A DNA stretch of 26,289 nt from a bacterium (GTDB lineage Bacteria; Cyanobacteriota; Vampirovibrionia; Gastranaerophilales; UBA9971). A model generated the notes under the pieces. That model had not been told where the DNA came from, did no database searches, and saw only the letters and a list, made by a program, of their open reading frames with translations. The stretch covers positions 1-26,289 of the forward strand of contig JBAWVS010000037.1 of assembly GCA_037147175.1 (NCBI GenBank), given 5' to 3'. This document shows positions 7,774 to 15,192 of the stretch, piece after piece. Numbering within the stretch: the first letter of the stretch is position 1; each line of letters starts with the position of its first letter. A program made the translations under genes and the position numbers.

Positions 7774-9633
7774 CTATTTTATAGAAGAAAGTGCAGAACT
7801 TGACTGCTGCATTTTGCTTATATATGTATCCATATCAGAAAACTGTTTTGTAATTAAAGCTTTATATGCGGTAATACGGTCTTCTCCTTTTGTAATTGAT
7901 TTATCAGTATTAGAAATTAAAGTATTTATAGAATCACTTTTTGAACTAAAAAAACCGCTTACAGGATCAAGAGCGCTGTTAAGTTTAGTTTGAAGTTGCT
8001 GGAAAACCCCTGTAATTCCGGCTGTTTTATCCCCGATAAGCAGGGCTTTAACTTCGGAAGGATTATCCTGAAGAGCCGTAAGAAGTTTAGCGCTGTCAAG
8101 AGAAAAAGTACTTGATGTATCTTTAGCGCTTTTTCCTACAGAACCTGTTGATATACCTATCATTGACAAACTATCGTAAGCTGAAAGACCTTTTATTTGA
8201 CCGGAAGCCATTGATCTTAAAGAGTTTTTAAGACTTACAATAGAATATTCTCCATGGAGAGCCTGACCTGTTCCTGTTTGTGTAGACACATCATTAAGTA
8301 CCTGATTATATTTGGAGATAAAATCATTTAAAGCAGTTTTTATTCCATCTGTATTTTGATCAATATTTATATCTATCGGAGTATCTATGGTTGATCCGTC
8401 GGTTGCTTTGCTGAGAGTTGTTTTTTTAAGGTTTATGGTCAAACCTGGGATACCGCTTACATCTCCTGTTACAGTATTTGAATTAACTTCCAGAGCTGTC
8501 GCAGCACCATTTATATGAATTTTTGCATTTTCTCCCAGGGTTTGAGAAGCTGTAGAATCTCCGGTAGCAGTAATTAATCCTATTTTTGTAAGAAAATTAC
8601 TGGTTCCGTTTTCAAAATTAATTGCTGTTTTGCCGGGGGTTTTTGACGTTAAAACAAGTTTATTTGTTTTGGTATCAATTTGGGCTGTCACTCCTGCTTT
8701 ATCAGAGCTGTTTATTTTGCTTATAAGTGTTGCAAGAGAAGTTTTACTATCTATTGTAAATTCCGTTCCGCCTATTTTAAAAGTTCCTGCCGTTACCGGA
8801 TCAGCACTGTCCACATTAAGATTTGCAGTATTCCCTACAATTGTTCCGCCCAGATTTATTTTGTTAATTTTTGAAAGACTTGCAAAACCGGATGTTCCAT
8901 CACCATTATCTGTTGAAGAAGCGGTTGAAAGCTGCATTATATTGAAAAAGTTTGTTGTATCAGAGTTGCTTCCTAAAGTTAATTTGGTAACAGCAGTATT
9001 GTTGTAATCAATATGCATCTTCCCGTCTACAATAGAAGCTTTTACGTTGTTATCACTATAATCGCCATCACTGTTCTGATCAAATTTATCATTTATTTTT
9101 TTGACAATAGTATTTAACGTATCAGTTTTTTCTATTGTAAATTCATTTTTAGCCCCGTTTACGTAAATGCTAAAATTGCCATAAACCGTTCCGTCATCAC
9201 GTGTTGCTGTTAAAGTACCCTGTTTGTTTGCAGCCGCGGTAAATAATTCTGTTCCGTCAATGGACTTTGACAAATCACTGCTTGTTGCTTTTGTCGCGGT
9301 AGCAAGATTATCCACAGATAAAGTAACTTTTTGGACAGAAGTATTATTAGCTGCAGTTACCGTAGAAATATTTGTATCAGAACTTGTAGCAGTTCTGGAA
9401 GCAAAAAGATCAAAACTTGATGCAATATTTCCATCGGTTAATTTTTGAATAGATGTTCTTAAAGCTGAAAAATCTGATTGAATAGAACTTAAAGCAGTTT
9501 TTGTTGCGTTATAAGTATCTTTTTTTGTATATAAAGCATCAACAGGAGCTCTTTCTGAAGCAACCATTGCTGTAATCCAGTCACTTACCGGTAATCCCGA
9601 TCCCGATCCTGCAAATGTTATAGAACTAGTCAT
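7774..9633 (-). CDS. fliD: Flagellar filament cap protein (hook-associated protein 2)
   Basis: 619-aa protein. The N-terminus SGLPVSDWITAMVASERAPV followed by helical heptads is the FliD D0/D1 region (about residues 12-60). Two flagellin-IN-like stretches occur around residues 140-200 and 280-340. The FliD C-terminal domain runs from about residue 400 to the end, with SLDSAKLLTALQDNPSEVK and a final coiled coil KQFSDMDTYISKMQQSSSAL. The family caps the growing filament and folds flagellin. It is longer than common FliD (about 450-500 aa), with extra Ser/Thr/Asp-rich surface domains. AGGAG lies about 11 bp before ATG. It has no signal peptide, as expected for flagellar type III export. No other flagellar gene lies in the window. 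Confidence 0.85.
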   Translation of the reverse strand: MTSSITFAGSGSGLPVSDWITAMVASERAPVDALYTKKDTYNATKTALSSIQSDFSALRTSIQKLTDGNIASSFDLFASRTATSSDTNISTVTAANNTSVQKVTLSVDNLATATKATSSDLSKSIDGTELFTAAANKQGTLTATRDDGTVYGNFSIYVNGAKNEFTIEKTDTLNTIVKKINDKFDQNSDGDYSDNNVKASIVDGKMHIDYNNTAVTKLTLGSNSDTTNFFNIMQLSTASSTDNGDGTSGFASLSKINKINLGGTIVGNTANLNVDSADPVTAGTFKIGGTEFTIDSKTSLATLISKINSSDKAGVTAQIDTKTNKLVLTSKTPGKTAINFENGTSNFLTKIGLITATGDSTASQTLGENAKIHINGAATALEVNSNTVTGDVSGIPGLTINLKKTTLSKATDGSTIDTPIDINIDQNTDGIKTALNDFISKYNQVLNDVSTQTGTGQALHGEYSIVSLKNSLRSMASGQIKGLSAYDSLSMIGISTGSVGKSAKDTSSTFSLDSAKLLTALQDNPSEVKALLIGDKTAGITGVFQQLQTKLNSALDPVSGFFSSKSDSINTLISNTDKSITKGEDRITAYKALITKQFSDMDTYISKMQQSSSALSSIK

Positions 9634-9662
9634 AGACTGAACACTCCTTTGTTCTTATCATT

Positions 9663-9693
9663 ATTATAATAAAGCCTTAATCTTTATTTTCAA
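9663..9693 (-). promoter_or_regulatory. Candidate fliD promoter
   Basis: On the minus strand a perfect TATAAT (9663-9668) is preceded by TTGAAA (9688-9693) with a long 19-bp spacer. I looked for a sigma-28 flagellar motif (TAAA, 15 bp, GCCGATAA) and did not find a good one. Confidence 0.35.
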
Positions 9694-9848
9694 TCCTGTA
9701 AAGATATTATTATTTTTAGATCCATCAAATAGTATTATTCCATTTTAACAATATTTTAAACATTAATCATGAGATTTCAGCTTAAATCTTTATTTTTTGT
9801 AATCTTATATATTCAACGATTTCATTTTTTGTGAATAAAAAAATTTGC

Positions 9849-9877
9849 AAAAAAAAGAGACAGTTTTGAGACTGTCT
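9849..9877 (-). terminator. Intrinsic terminator in repeat copy A
   Basis: AGACAGT (9858-9864) pairs with ACTGTCT (9871-9877) around a 6-nt loop. On the minus strand the stem is followed by one or two bases and then eight T. Confidence 0.75.
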
Positions 9878-10044
9878 TAATCCTTGTTTTGTAGGTAAGG
9901 AAGGGAAAGGGAAAGGGAAAGGGAAAGGGAAAGGTAGGTGTAGTAGGTAAAGGTTTTATTTATTGAAATTTAAGCTTTTATTTGAGGTAGTGTGTTGTGT
10001 TTGTTTTGTTTTGTCCTTGTACATATATAAAAACACCCGTATTG

Positions 10045-10076
10045 AAAAAATTGCTATTTCGTATATAAAAAATAGC
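10045..10076 (-). terminator. Weak terminator-like hairpin, copy A
   Basis: GCTATTT (10053-10059) and AAATAGC (10070-10076) pair over a 10-nt loop, and on the minus strand the stem is followed by AA and six T. The stem is AT-rich and weak. Confidence 0.4.
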
Positions 10077-10145
10077 TATTTGATTAATAAAACTTAACAC
10101 TTGCTAGGCCAAAAACCTGTAAAGCCCACATCCATAACTCTTCTT

Positions 10146-10159
10146 AGATTCATGAATCT
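10146..10159. repeat. 14-bp perfect palindrome between the repeat copies
   Basis: AGATTCATGAATCT is its own reverse complement and sits in the 84-bp unique spacer between the two repeat copies. It could be a dimeric protein site for whatever drives copy A, or chance; nothing else supports it. Confidence 0.3.
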
Positions 10160-10191
10160 TCTTGAAATTTGAATTTTATATATAAATTTGC

Positions 10192-10219
10192 AAAAAAATA
10201 GACAGTTTTGAAGCTGTCT
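10192..10219 (-). terminator. Intrinsic terminator in repeat copy B
   Basis: AGACAGT (10200-10206) pairs with GCTGTCT (10213-10219), with a T-G in place of the T-A of copy A, so the stem is kept despite the substitution. On the minus strand it is followed by a T-rich run of seven T. Confidence 0.7.
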
Positions 10220-10370
10220 TAAAATTTGTTTTTGTAGGTAAGGAAGGGAAAGGGGAAGGTAGGTGTGGTAGGTAAAAGGTTTTATTTATTGAAATTTAAG
10301 CTTTTATTTGAGGTAGTGTGTTGTGTTTGTTTTGTTTTGTCCTTGTACATATATAAAAACATCCGTATTG

Positions 10371-10402
10371 AAAAAATTGCTATTTCGTATATAAAAAATA
10401 GC
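10371..10402 (-). terminator. Weak terminator just after the kinase stop
   Basis: GCTATTT (10379-10385) pairs with AAATAGC (10396-10402), followed on the minus strand by AA and six T. It starts 25 bp past the kinase stop codon. Confidence 0.45.
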
Positions 10403-10427
10403 TATTTAATTAATAAAACTTAACAAA

Positions 10428-12296
10428 TCAAGAAGAAATGGTTTCTTTTTCTTCTTCTACAGGACTAAGAGGAATTTTAAACCCGAAAGTGCTTCCTTCG
10501 TTCAATTTGCTTTCAACAAAAACTTTGCCGCCATGATGTTTTTCTATAGCAATTTTTACAAGATGCAAGCCCAAGCCTGTGCCTTTTACCGAGTGAACTT
10601 TTGTTTCTATTCTGTAAAACCTGTCAAAAATCTTTCCGAGATGCTCTTCCGGTATTCCGATGCCGTTATCTTCGATGGAAACTTGTAAATAATCCCCTGT
10701 GCGATCGATTTCTGCTCTTATTTTAACCCTGCTGTTTTTATGAGAATACTTAATAGAATTCGAAATAAGGTTTTTCAACACTCTTTCTATATTTTCAGGA
10801 TTTATCATTACCTGCGGGATATCAGGCTCAATAATTATAGAGAAAGAAACATTTTTTTCTTCTGCCAGAACTTTCATTGATTTAACCGTAATTTCTATAA
10901 TCGGACCTATATCAACCAAATCCTTTTCAAGAGCGACATTTGGCGATTCCAGCTTTGAAAAATCAAGAATATCATTTACCATATTATTTAATCTGTCTGA
11001 CTCATGATTTATTATGGAAAGAAAATCCCCTTTTGTTTTCTCATCCAATTTTTCTCCGCAGTTGTAGAGAGTATCTATATAAGTTCTCAAGATTGTAACC
11101 GGAGTTCTTAATTCATGGCTGACGTTTGAAATAAAAGTATTTTTAATATTATCAATCTCGGCCTCTTTTGTTACATCATGAAGTATAATAATATAACCTA
11201 TGTATTCTTCATGAAGGGTAAATATAGGGGAAATAATTGTTTTTACAATTCTTCCGTTCATTTTTATCTGGCATTCAAGATTTTTGGCTTTATTCCCTTC
11301 GTACGGAGTATCTTTAAATTCTTTAATTTTGGATTTAAAGCATAATTCGCCGTTTGTATCATAATATTCCGTTATTTTTGTTTTTATAATTTCTTTTATG
11401 TTAACTTTAAGCATTTTTTGTGCGGCATTATTTACAAGAATTATTTGGTCTGAATTATCACAAACTACTACACCATTTGCAATACTCATCAAAACAGCTT
11501 CCATTTTGTTTCTTTCATAAGTCAGCTGGTCAATATTTTTTTCTTCATAAGTTCTAAGCCTTGAGGACATTGTATTAAAAGATTCAAAAAGCTGTTTTAT
11601 ATCTCCCCAAAGATCTTTTGATGTAATTTTATACCCAAATTCTCCCGTTGAAATCTTTCTTACTCCTTCAGAAAGAAGCTTTATCTGCCTTGTTATAAGC
11701 AAAGTGTTTATTAAGACGGCTGCTATGGAAAGCACCCATGCTATGGTAAAAATAATCAGCATCAGGTTTCTGGTCGCTTTTCCCACTATGTTCATAGTGT
11801 ATCTGCTTAAGCCGACTTGAATTGAGCCAATAACTTCTTTTGAGTAAGCTGTTTTTAAAGTAAGCGGCTGACTTACTTCTATAGTTGTTTTGTTTTCAGT
11901 GTTTTCAAAAGCAGGATTATTTTGTTTGCTGGAATAAATAATGTTTCCAAGTTGATCCCTGTAAACAACATAAGCAATGTCTTCGCTGTTCGCTATTATT
12001 TGTTCGGTATGTTCTTTAAGTTTTTTTAAACCTTTAGTGCTTGATAAATCCGAAATAAGAGTTGAACTTTCGATTGAAAGAGTTTTTGTAAGCATCGAGC
12101 CAAAATTATGATAGCTGTCCAGAATTGTTTTTTGTGTATTATTTATAACGAACCAGGCTGTAATTACAACAAAAATCGAACTTAAAATCGAGCCGAAAAT
12201 AATCAGCTTATTTTGAGAATTCAAATTCAAAAATTCTGATTTTTCGTCCTGTTTTTTAATATAATTAAGTATATCGTTCATTTTTTCAAATCTCAA
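10428..12296 (-). CDS. Transmembrane sensor histidine kinase (HAMP-PAS-HisKA-HATPase)
   Basis: 622-aa protein, PhoR/WalK-like in layout. TM1 is about residues 31-52, an extracytoplasmic sensor domain about 53-177, TM2 178-200, HAMP 201-253, and PAS about 262-375 (starting near NKMEAVLMSIANGVVV). HisKA has NVSHELRTP with phospho-acceptor His394. The ATPase domain carries the N box NLISNSIKYSH, the G1 box DNGIGIP, the F box FDRFYR and the G2 box GTGLGLHL. All catalytic boxes are intact. No response regulator gene is adjacent. It lies 16 bp downstream of the MglA GTPase gene, so the two are co-transcribed. The ligand is unknown. Confidence 0.93.
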   Translation of the reverse strand: MRFEKMNDILNYIKKQDEKSEFLNLNSQNKLIIFGSILSSIFVVITAWFVINNTQKTILDSYHNFGSMLTKTLSIESSTLISDLSSTKGLKKLKEHTEQIIANSEDIAYVVYRDQLGNIIYSSKQNNPAFENTENKTTIEVSQPLTLKTAYSKEVIGSIQVGLSRYTMNIVGKATRNLMLIIFTIAWVLSIAAVLINTLLITRQIKLLSEGVRKISTGEFGYKITSKDLWGDIKQLFESFNTMSSRLRTYEEKNIDQLTYERNKMEAVLMSIANGVVVCDNSDQIILVNNAAQKMLKVNIKEIIKTKITEYYDTNGELCFKSKIKEFKDTPYEGNKAKNLECQIKMNGRIVKTIISPIFTLHEEYIGYIIILHDVTKEAEIDNIKNTFISNVSHELRTPVTILRTYIDTLYNCGEKLDEKTKGDFLSIINHESDRLNNMVNDILDFSKLESPNVALEKDLVDIGPIIEITVKSMKVLAEEKNVSFSIIIEPDIPQVMINPENIERVLKNLISNSIKYSHKNSRVKIRAEIDRTGDYLQVSIEDNGIGIPEEHLGKIFDRFYRIETKVHSVKGTGLGLHLVKIAIEKHHGGKVFVESKLNEGSTFGFKIPLSPVEEEKETISS

Positions 12297-12312
12297 ATTT
12301 TAGTGTGGTTTT

Positions 12313-12891
12313 TTATTGTAAGTTAGCAAGAATAGAATTGCTGACGGATTTTAATGTAGCGAAAACTCCTTGTCCCTGAATGGCAACGGATTCAAAACTC
12401 GGATATCCCGCTTGATTCAGATCTTTTTCAAGCTCTTCAAAGCTTAATACATCATCTAAATCGCGTTTATTATATTGCAAAATTATAGGAATATTATTTA
12501 AGTTAAGATTATATTCTTTTAAATTTTGAATCATGTTGTTAAAACTCTGAATGTTGTTTTCTCTTTCTGCTTTTGAAGAATTTGCCACAAAAACAATACC
12601 GTCTACGCCGTTTAGAATGATTTTTCTTGCCGCATTATACTGCATTTGCCCCGGTGAAGTATAAAGACTGAATGTCGTATTAAAACCTTTTACATCGCCC
12701 AGGTTAATTGATAAAAAATCAAAGAAAAGTGTCCTTTCGTTTAGTCCTTCAAGGCATGTCATTTCTGACCTGATTGCAGAATCAAGTGTATTGTAAATAT
12801 ATATAAGGTTGCTGGTTTTTCCGCTCTCTCCCGTGCCGTAATACACGACTTTGCAGGTCAGTTTGCGGTCAGCATAATTAACAAGAACCAC
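12313..12891 (-). CDS. MglA-type small GTPase, GTG start
   Basis: 192-aa Ras-like GTPase of the MglA family, which sets cell polarity and drives gliding or type IV pilus reversals in Myxococcus. The P-loop GTGESGKT is at residues 19-26, RTLFFDFLSINLG (Arg53, the catalytic arginine position in MglA) follows, then the MglA-style G3 SPGQ (80-82, Gln82) in place of DxxG, the NKRD specificity motif (141-144), and GQGVFATLK. Length is typical. The start is GTG at 12891; no closer ATG precedes the P-loop. No roadblock protein (MglB, its GTPase activator) is encoded nearby. It is the first gene of an operon with the sensor kinase. Confidence 0.9.
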   Translation of the reverse strand: MVLVNYADRKLTCKVVYYGTGESGKTSNLIYIYNTLDSAIRSEMTCLEGLNERTLFFDFLSINLGDVKGFNTTFSLYTSPGQMQYNAARKIILNGVDGIVFVANSSKAERENNIQSFNNMIQNLKEYNLNLNNIPIILQYNKRDLDDVLSFEELEKDLNQAGYPSFESVAIQGQGVFATLKSVSNSILANLQ

Positions 12892-12966
12892 TTTATCTTA
12901 CTCTTTTCTGTTAAATCAGGTTTTTACACAGTTACAAAAGATGATTTATAAATTTTTACTAATTTA

Positions 12967-12995
12967 ATTATCCATAAAACTAACATTTTGGACAA
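12967..12995 (-). promoter_or_regulatory. Candidate promoter of the MglA-kinase operon
   Basis: On the minus strand TTGTCC (12990-12995), a 17-bp spacer and GATAAT (12967-12972) are found. This would give a leader of about 70 nt before the GTG start. Confidence 0.4.
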
Positions 12996-13178
12996 GGTTT
13001 TAAGGGTTTTTTATTTATTCTGAAAAATATAGATAAATTTTGAAGATAAATATTTAGTTGTCTAATAGAAATATGAAGGGTTTTGGATAGAGAATTAAAA
13101 GCTGAACAGATTTTTCATTTATTTCGTTTAGTTTCGAATAACAAAAGAACATAAAGAGAAATATTAAGGAGAAAAAAT

Positions 13179-13856
13179 ATGCAGGAAACATGTTGTAATA
13201 ATTATGATGAAATTTTAGAAATTTGTACCTGTCCTCGATTAGGCGAACCCGCCCCTGATTTTGAAGCTGAAACCTCGCATGGAAAAATCAAATTTTCTGA
13301 ATTTAACAAAGGGCACTGGGTGGTTTTATTTTCCCATCCGGCTGATTTTACCCCTGTTTGCACTACAGAATTTATTGGTTTTGCCCAAAAACAGCAGGAG
13401 TTTGAAAAAAGAAACGTCAAGCTTATGGGATTAAGTATTGACAGTGTTTATTCCCATATTGAATGGGTAAGGCAAATAGAAGAAAGCTTTGAAGTTAAAA
13501 TCAATTTTCCGGTTATTGCAGATTTAGGCTTTGAGGTTTCCCGCCTTTATGCGATGATTCATCCTGCAATAAGTACTGTTCATGCCATAAGAACCGTTTA
13601 TATTATAGACCCTGAAGGAATTTTAAAAATGTCTATTGCTTATCCTTCCAGCGTGGGAAGAAGTATAGACGAAATTATAAGAATTATAGATGCACTTCAA
13701 CTTGTCGATGAAAAGAAAGTTGCCACTCCCGCCAACTGGAAACCGGGAGACAATGTAATAGTTCCTCCCCCGAGAACCACTGAAGATGCGGAACAAAGAA
13801 TTCATGAAAAACATGAAGAATGTTCCAGCTGGTATTTATGCAAAACCAAGGCTTAA
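13179..13856 (+). CDS. Prx6-type peroxiredoxin
   Basis: 225-aa thiol peroxidase that reduces hydrogen and organic peroxides. The active site PVCTTE puts the peroxidatic Cys at residue 61, after SHPADFTP. The C-terminal arm (TPANWKPGDNVIVPPP) is that of the long Prx6/1-Cys group. A pair of cysteines near the end, Cys215 and Cys221 (CSSWYLC), has the six-residue spacing seen in archaeal Prx6-like enzymes, where one serves as resolving residue. The N-terminus adds CC at 5-6 and C-x-C at 16-18, which is unusual. A strong AAGGAG precedes ATG. It is monocistronic and divergent from the MglA operon. Confidence 0.92.
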   Translation: MQETCCNNYDEILEICTCPRLGEPAPDFEAETSHGKIKFSEFNKGHWVVLFSHPADFTPVCTTEFIGFAQKQQEFEKRNVKLMGLSIDSVYSHIEWVRQIEESFEVKINFPVIADLGFEVSRLYAMIHPAISTVHAIRTVYIIDPEGILKMSIAYPSSVGRSIDEIIRIIDALQLVDEKKVATPANWKPGDNVIVPPPRTTEDAEQRIHEKHEECSSWYLCKTKA

Positions 13857-13905
13857 AGACAAACTAAACTGACATAAGCCTCTTTCATATAAAATTTGCG
13901 GGAGT

Positions 13906-14163
13906 TTAGCTTCTACTTCTAAGCGCTTTAATCCCCTCCAACATTTTAGCATACCGGGATAACTCAGGTATCCCGGTTCTTTCACTTATATTAGCTTGAC
14001 GAGGATGTACTTTTTCAAACTCATCAAGTATAGATGCCAATCTTATAACTTTTCTTAAAGTTTTTTCGCTTTCATCTCCGTCTATAACTTTCTTTTCTAA
14101 AAAAGATAAATTTTTCATAGCTTTTACTGCTTGTGGAATAGTTGAAAATGTTTTGATATTCAT
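13906..14163 (-). CDS. Small hypothetical protein
   Basis: 85-aa soluble protein, largely helical and charged, rich in Lys, Glu and Leu. I recognise no family. The evidence that it is real is a very strong AAGGAGG seven bases before ATG, no overlap with other genes, and codon use like its neighbours. It stands alone on the minus strand between the peroxiredoxin and the divergent phosphoglycosyl transferase. A small helical regulator or structural protein is possible, but the sequence does not say. Confidence 0.6.
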   Translation of the reverse strand: MNIKTFSTIPQAVKAMKNLSFLEKKVIDGDESEKTLRKVIRLASILDEFEKVHPRQANISERTGIPELSRYAKMLEGIKALRSRS

Positions 14164-14323
14164 ATTTATTCCTCCTTATAATTAAACTGATTTTAAACTT
14201 TTCTTCATATATATATAACATGTGAACAAAGAAAGTACTAATTTCGCATTAACCCCATAATAATCCATTGCAGATTTACAAAAAATAGGTCTTAATCTAT
14301 TGAAATAACTAAACATTTTAGAC

Positions 14324-14352
14324 TTGACAAGCACCGGAACTCGTAGAATAAT
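14324..14352 (+). promoter_or_regulatory. Strong sigma-70 promoter of the sugar transferase
   Basis: A perfect TTGACA (14324-14329), a 17-bp spacer and AATAAT (14347-14352, one mismatch). The leader would be about 25 nt, with GAGG before the ATG. Confidence 0.7.
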
Positions 14353-14384
14353 TTCATCAGAATCATCGAGGCTAAATATAATAT

Positions 14385-15104
14385 ATGAAACTTAAAACAG
14401 AAGAAAAGACTTTAACTCAACAGCCGATTTTATTTGAGTATTTAAATAAAAAAACCAATTATCTTTTGATAAAAAGAATTGCGGACATCTGTATGTCTTT
14501 GTTTGTACTGTTTTTTTCGTTTCCATTGATGCTTATTCTTGCAGTTTTAGTAAAACTTGAGTCAAAAGGACCTATTTTTTATACCCAAACAAGAGTAGGA
14601 AAAGACGGGAAGCTTTTTGAAGTTTATAAATTAAGAACCATGTTCACGGGTACAGAAGCTGAAGGTGGCGGAGCAAGAACACTTGATCGAGACCCCAGAA
14701 TTACCAGAATCGGAAATTTAATCAGAAAAAGCTCTTTTGACGAGTTCCCTCAGTTTATTAATATCTTAAAAGGAGATATGAGCTATATTGGCCCGAGACC
14801 TTTATCTTTAGATGAACATAATCTTTTGATTGAAGGATTTAAAAATGACAACAAACCTTTTCCGAGAGGCATCTTTCACAAAGTAACACCTGGTTTAACA
14901 GGGTGGGCACTGCTTCACAAAAGAGAACAAATTACATATAAAAACAGATTTAAATTAAATGCGCAATATGAAGACAATATCTCACTATGGTTTGATTTGA
15001 AAATATTTTATCTGACTTTTAAAAAATATCTGTTCACTAATTTGTGCGTAATAGGACTGTTTTTGGCGGTTTTAAGCGCAGGCGTTTATTTCCTGATTTT
15101 TTAA
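14385..15104 (+). CDS. Phosphoglycosyl transferase (bacterial sugar transferase)
   Basis: 239-aa monotopic enzyme of the WcaJ/PglC superfamily, which moves a sugar phosphate from a UDP-sugar to undecaprenyl phosphate, the first step of many capsule, O-antigen or glycoprotein glycans. A basic KRIAD precedes the membrane-embedded helix (residues 33-57), then PIFYTQTRVGKDGKLF, YKLRTM, the catalytic Asp119-Glu120 pair in SSFDEFPQ, and GPRPL. Unlike the minimal family, the C-terminus adds a clear hydrophobic segment (about residues 212-239), so the end of the protein probably spans or re-enters the membrane. It is monocistronic with a near-consensus promoter. The sugar is unknown. Confidence 0.9.
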   Translation: MKLKTEEKTLTQQPILFEYLNKKTNYLLIKRIADICMSLFVLFFSFPLMLILAVLVKLESKGPIFYTQTRVGKDGKLFEVYKLRTMFTGTEAEGGGARTLDRDPRITRIGNLIRKSSFDEFPQFINILKGDMSYIGPRPLSLDEHNLLIEGFKNDNKPFPRGIFHKVTPGLTGWALLHKREQITYKNRFKLNAQYEDNISLWFDLKIFYLTFKKYLFTNLCVIGLFLAVLSAGVYFLIF

Positions 15105-15192
15105 CTGTTTTTCCACCAATTCTGGCTTAACATGAGTAATTTATGTTATTCTAAAGAGAATTAAATTCTTTGGATAATTATCGGGTAATTAA

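Larger units (their letters stand above)
9841..10099 (-). repeat. Tandem intergenic repeat, copy A (possible sRNA)
   Basis: A 259-bp unit nearly identical to 10184-10425 apart from its G-rich block. Read on the minus strand it holds a weak hairpin with T-tract (10045-10076), a conserved body rich in CAAAACA and CUUUCCC motifs, and a strong intrinsic terminator (9849-9877). The plus strand shows five GGG triplets spaced by AAA (9903-9929), against two G-runs in copy B. There is no open frame of note. Strand is assigned from the terminators and is inference. It is either a duplicated 3' untranslated region or a small RNA gene. Confidence 0.8.
10184..10425 (-). repeat. Tandem intergenic repeat, copy B (3' UTR of kinase gene)
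   Basis: A 242-bp unit with the same order of elements as copy A. It begins 3 bp after the stop of the histidine kinase gene (minus strand), so this copy serves as its 3' untranslated region, with a weak hairpin (10371-10402) and a strong terminator (10192-10219). The conserved centre, including the GT-rich block at 10311-10345, is almost unchanged between copies. The G-rich block is short here (GGGAAAGGGG). Confidence 0.8.

Noticed and set aside
8630-9007. Plus-strand open frame of 125 aa inside fliD
   Set aside because: It is the shadow of FliD on the other strand, with no ribosome site and low-complexity valine/leucine-rich sequence.
9655-9700. Sigma-28 flagellar promoter for fliD
   Set aside because: TAAA and an ATGATAA-like box exist but are 21 bp apart, not the expected 15; a sigma-70 type match is better.
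9841-10425. CRISPR array
   Set aside because: Only two long repeats, no short repeat-spacer alternation and no cas genes; these are duplicated intergenic units.
13849-13881. Terminator after the peroxiredoxin gene
   Set aside because: The AGGCTT/AAGCCT stem is only 6 bp over a 21-nt loop with a poor T-run.
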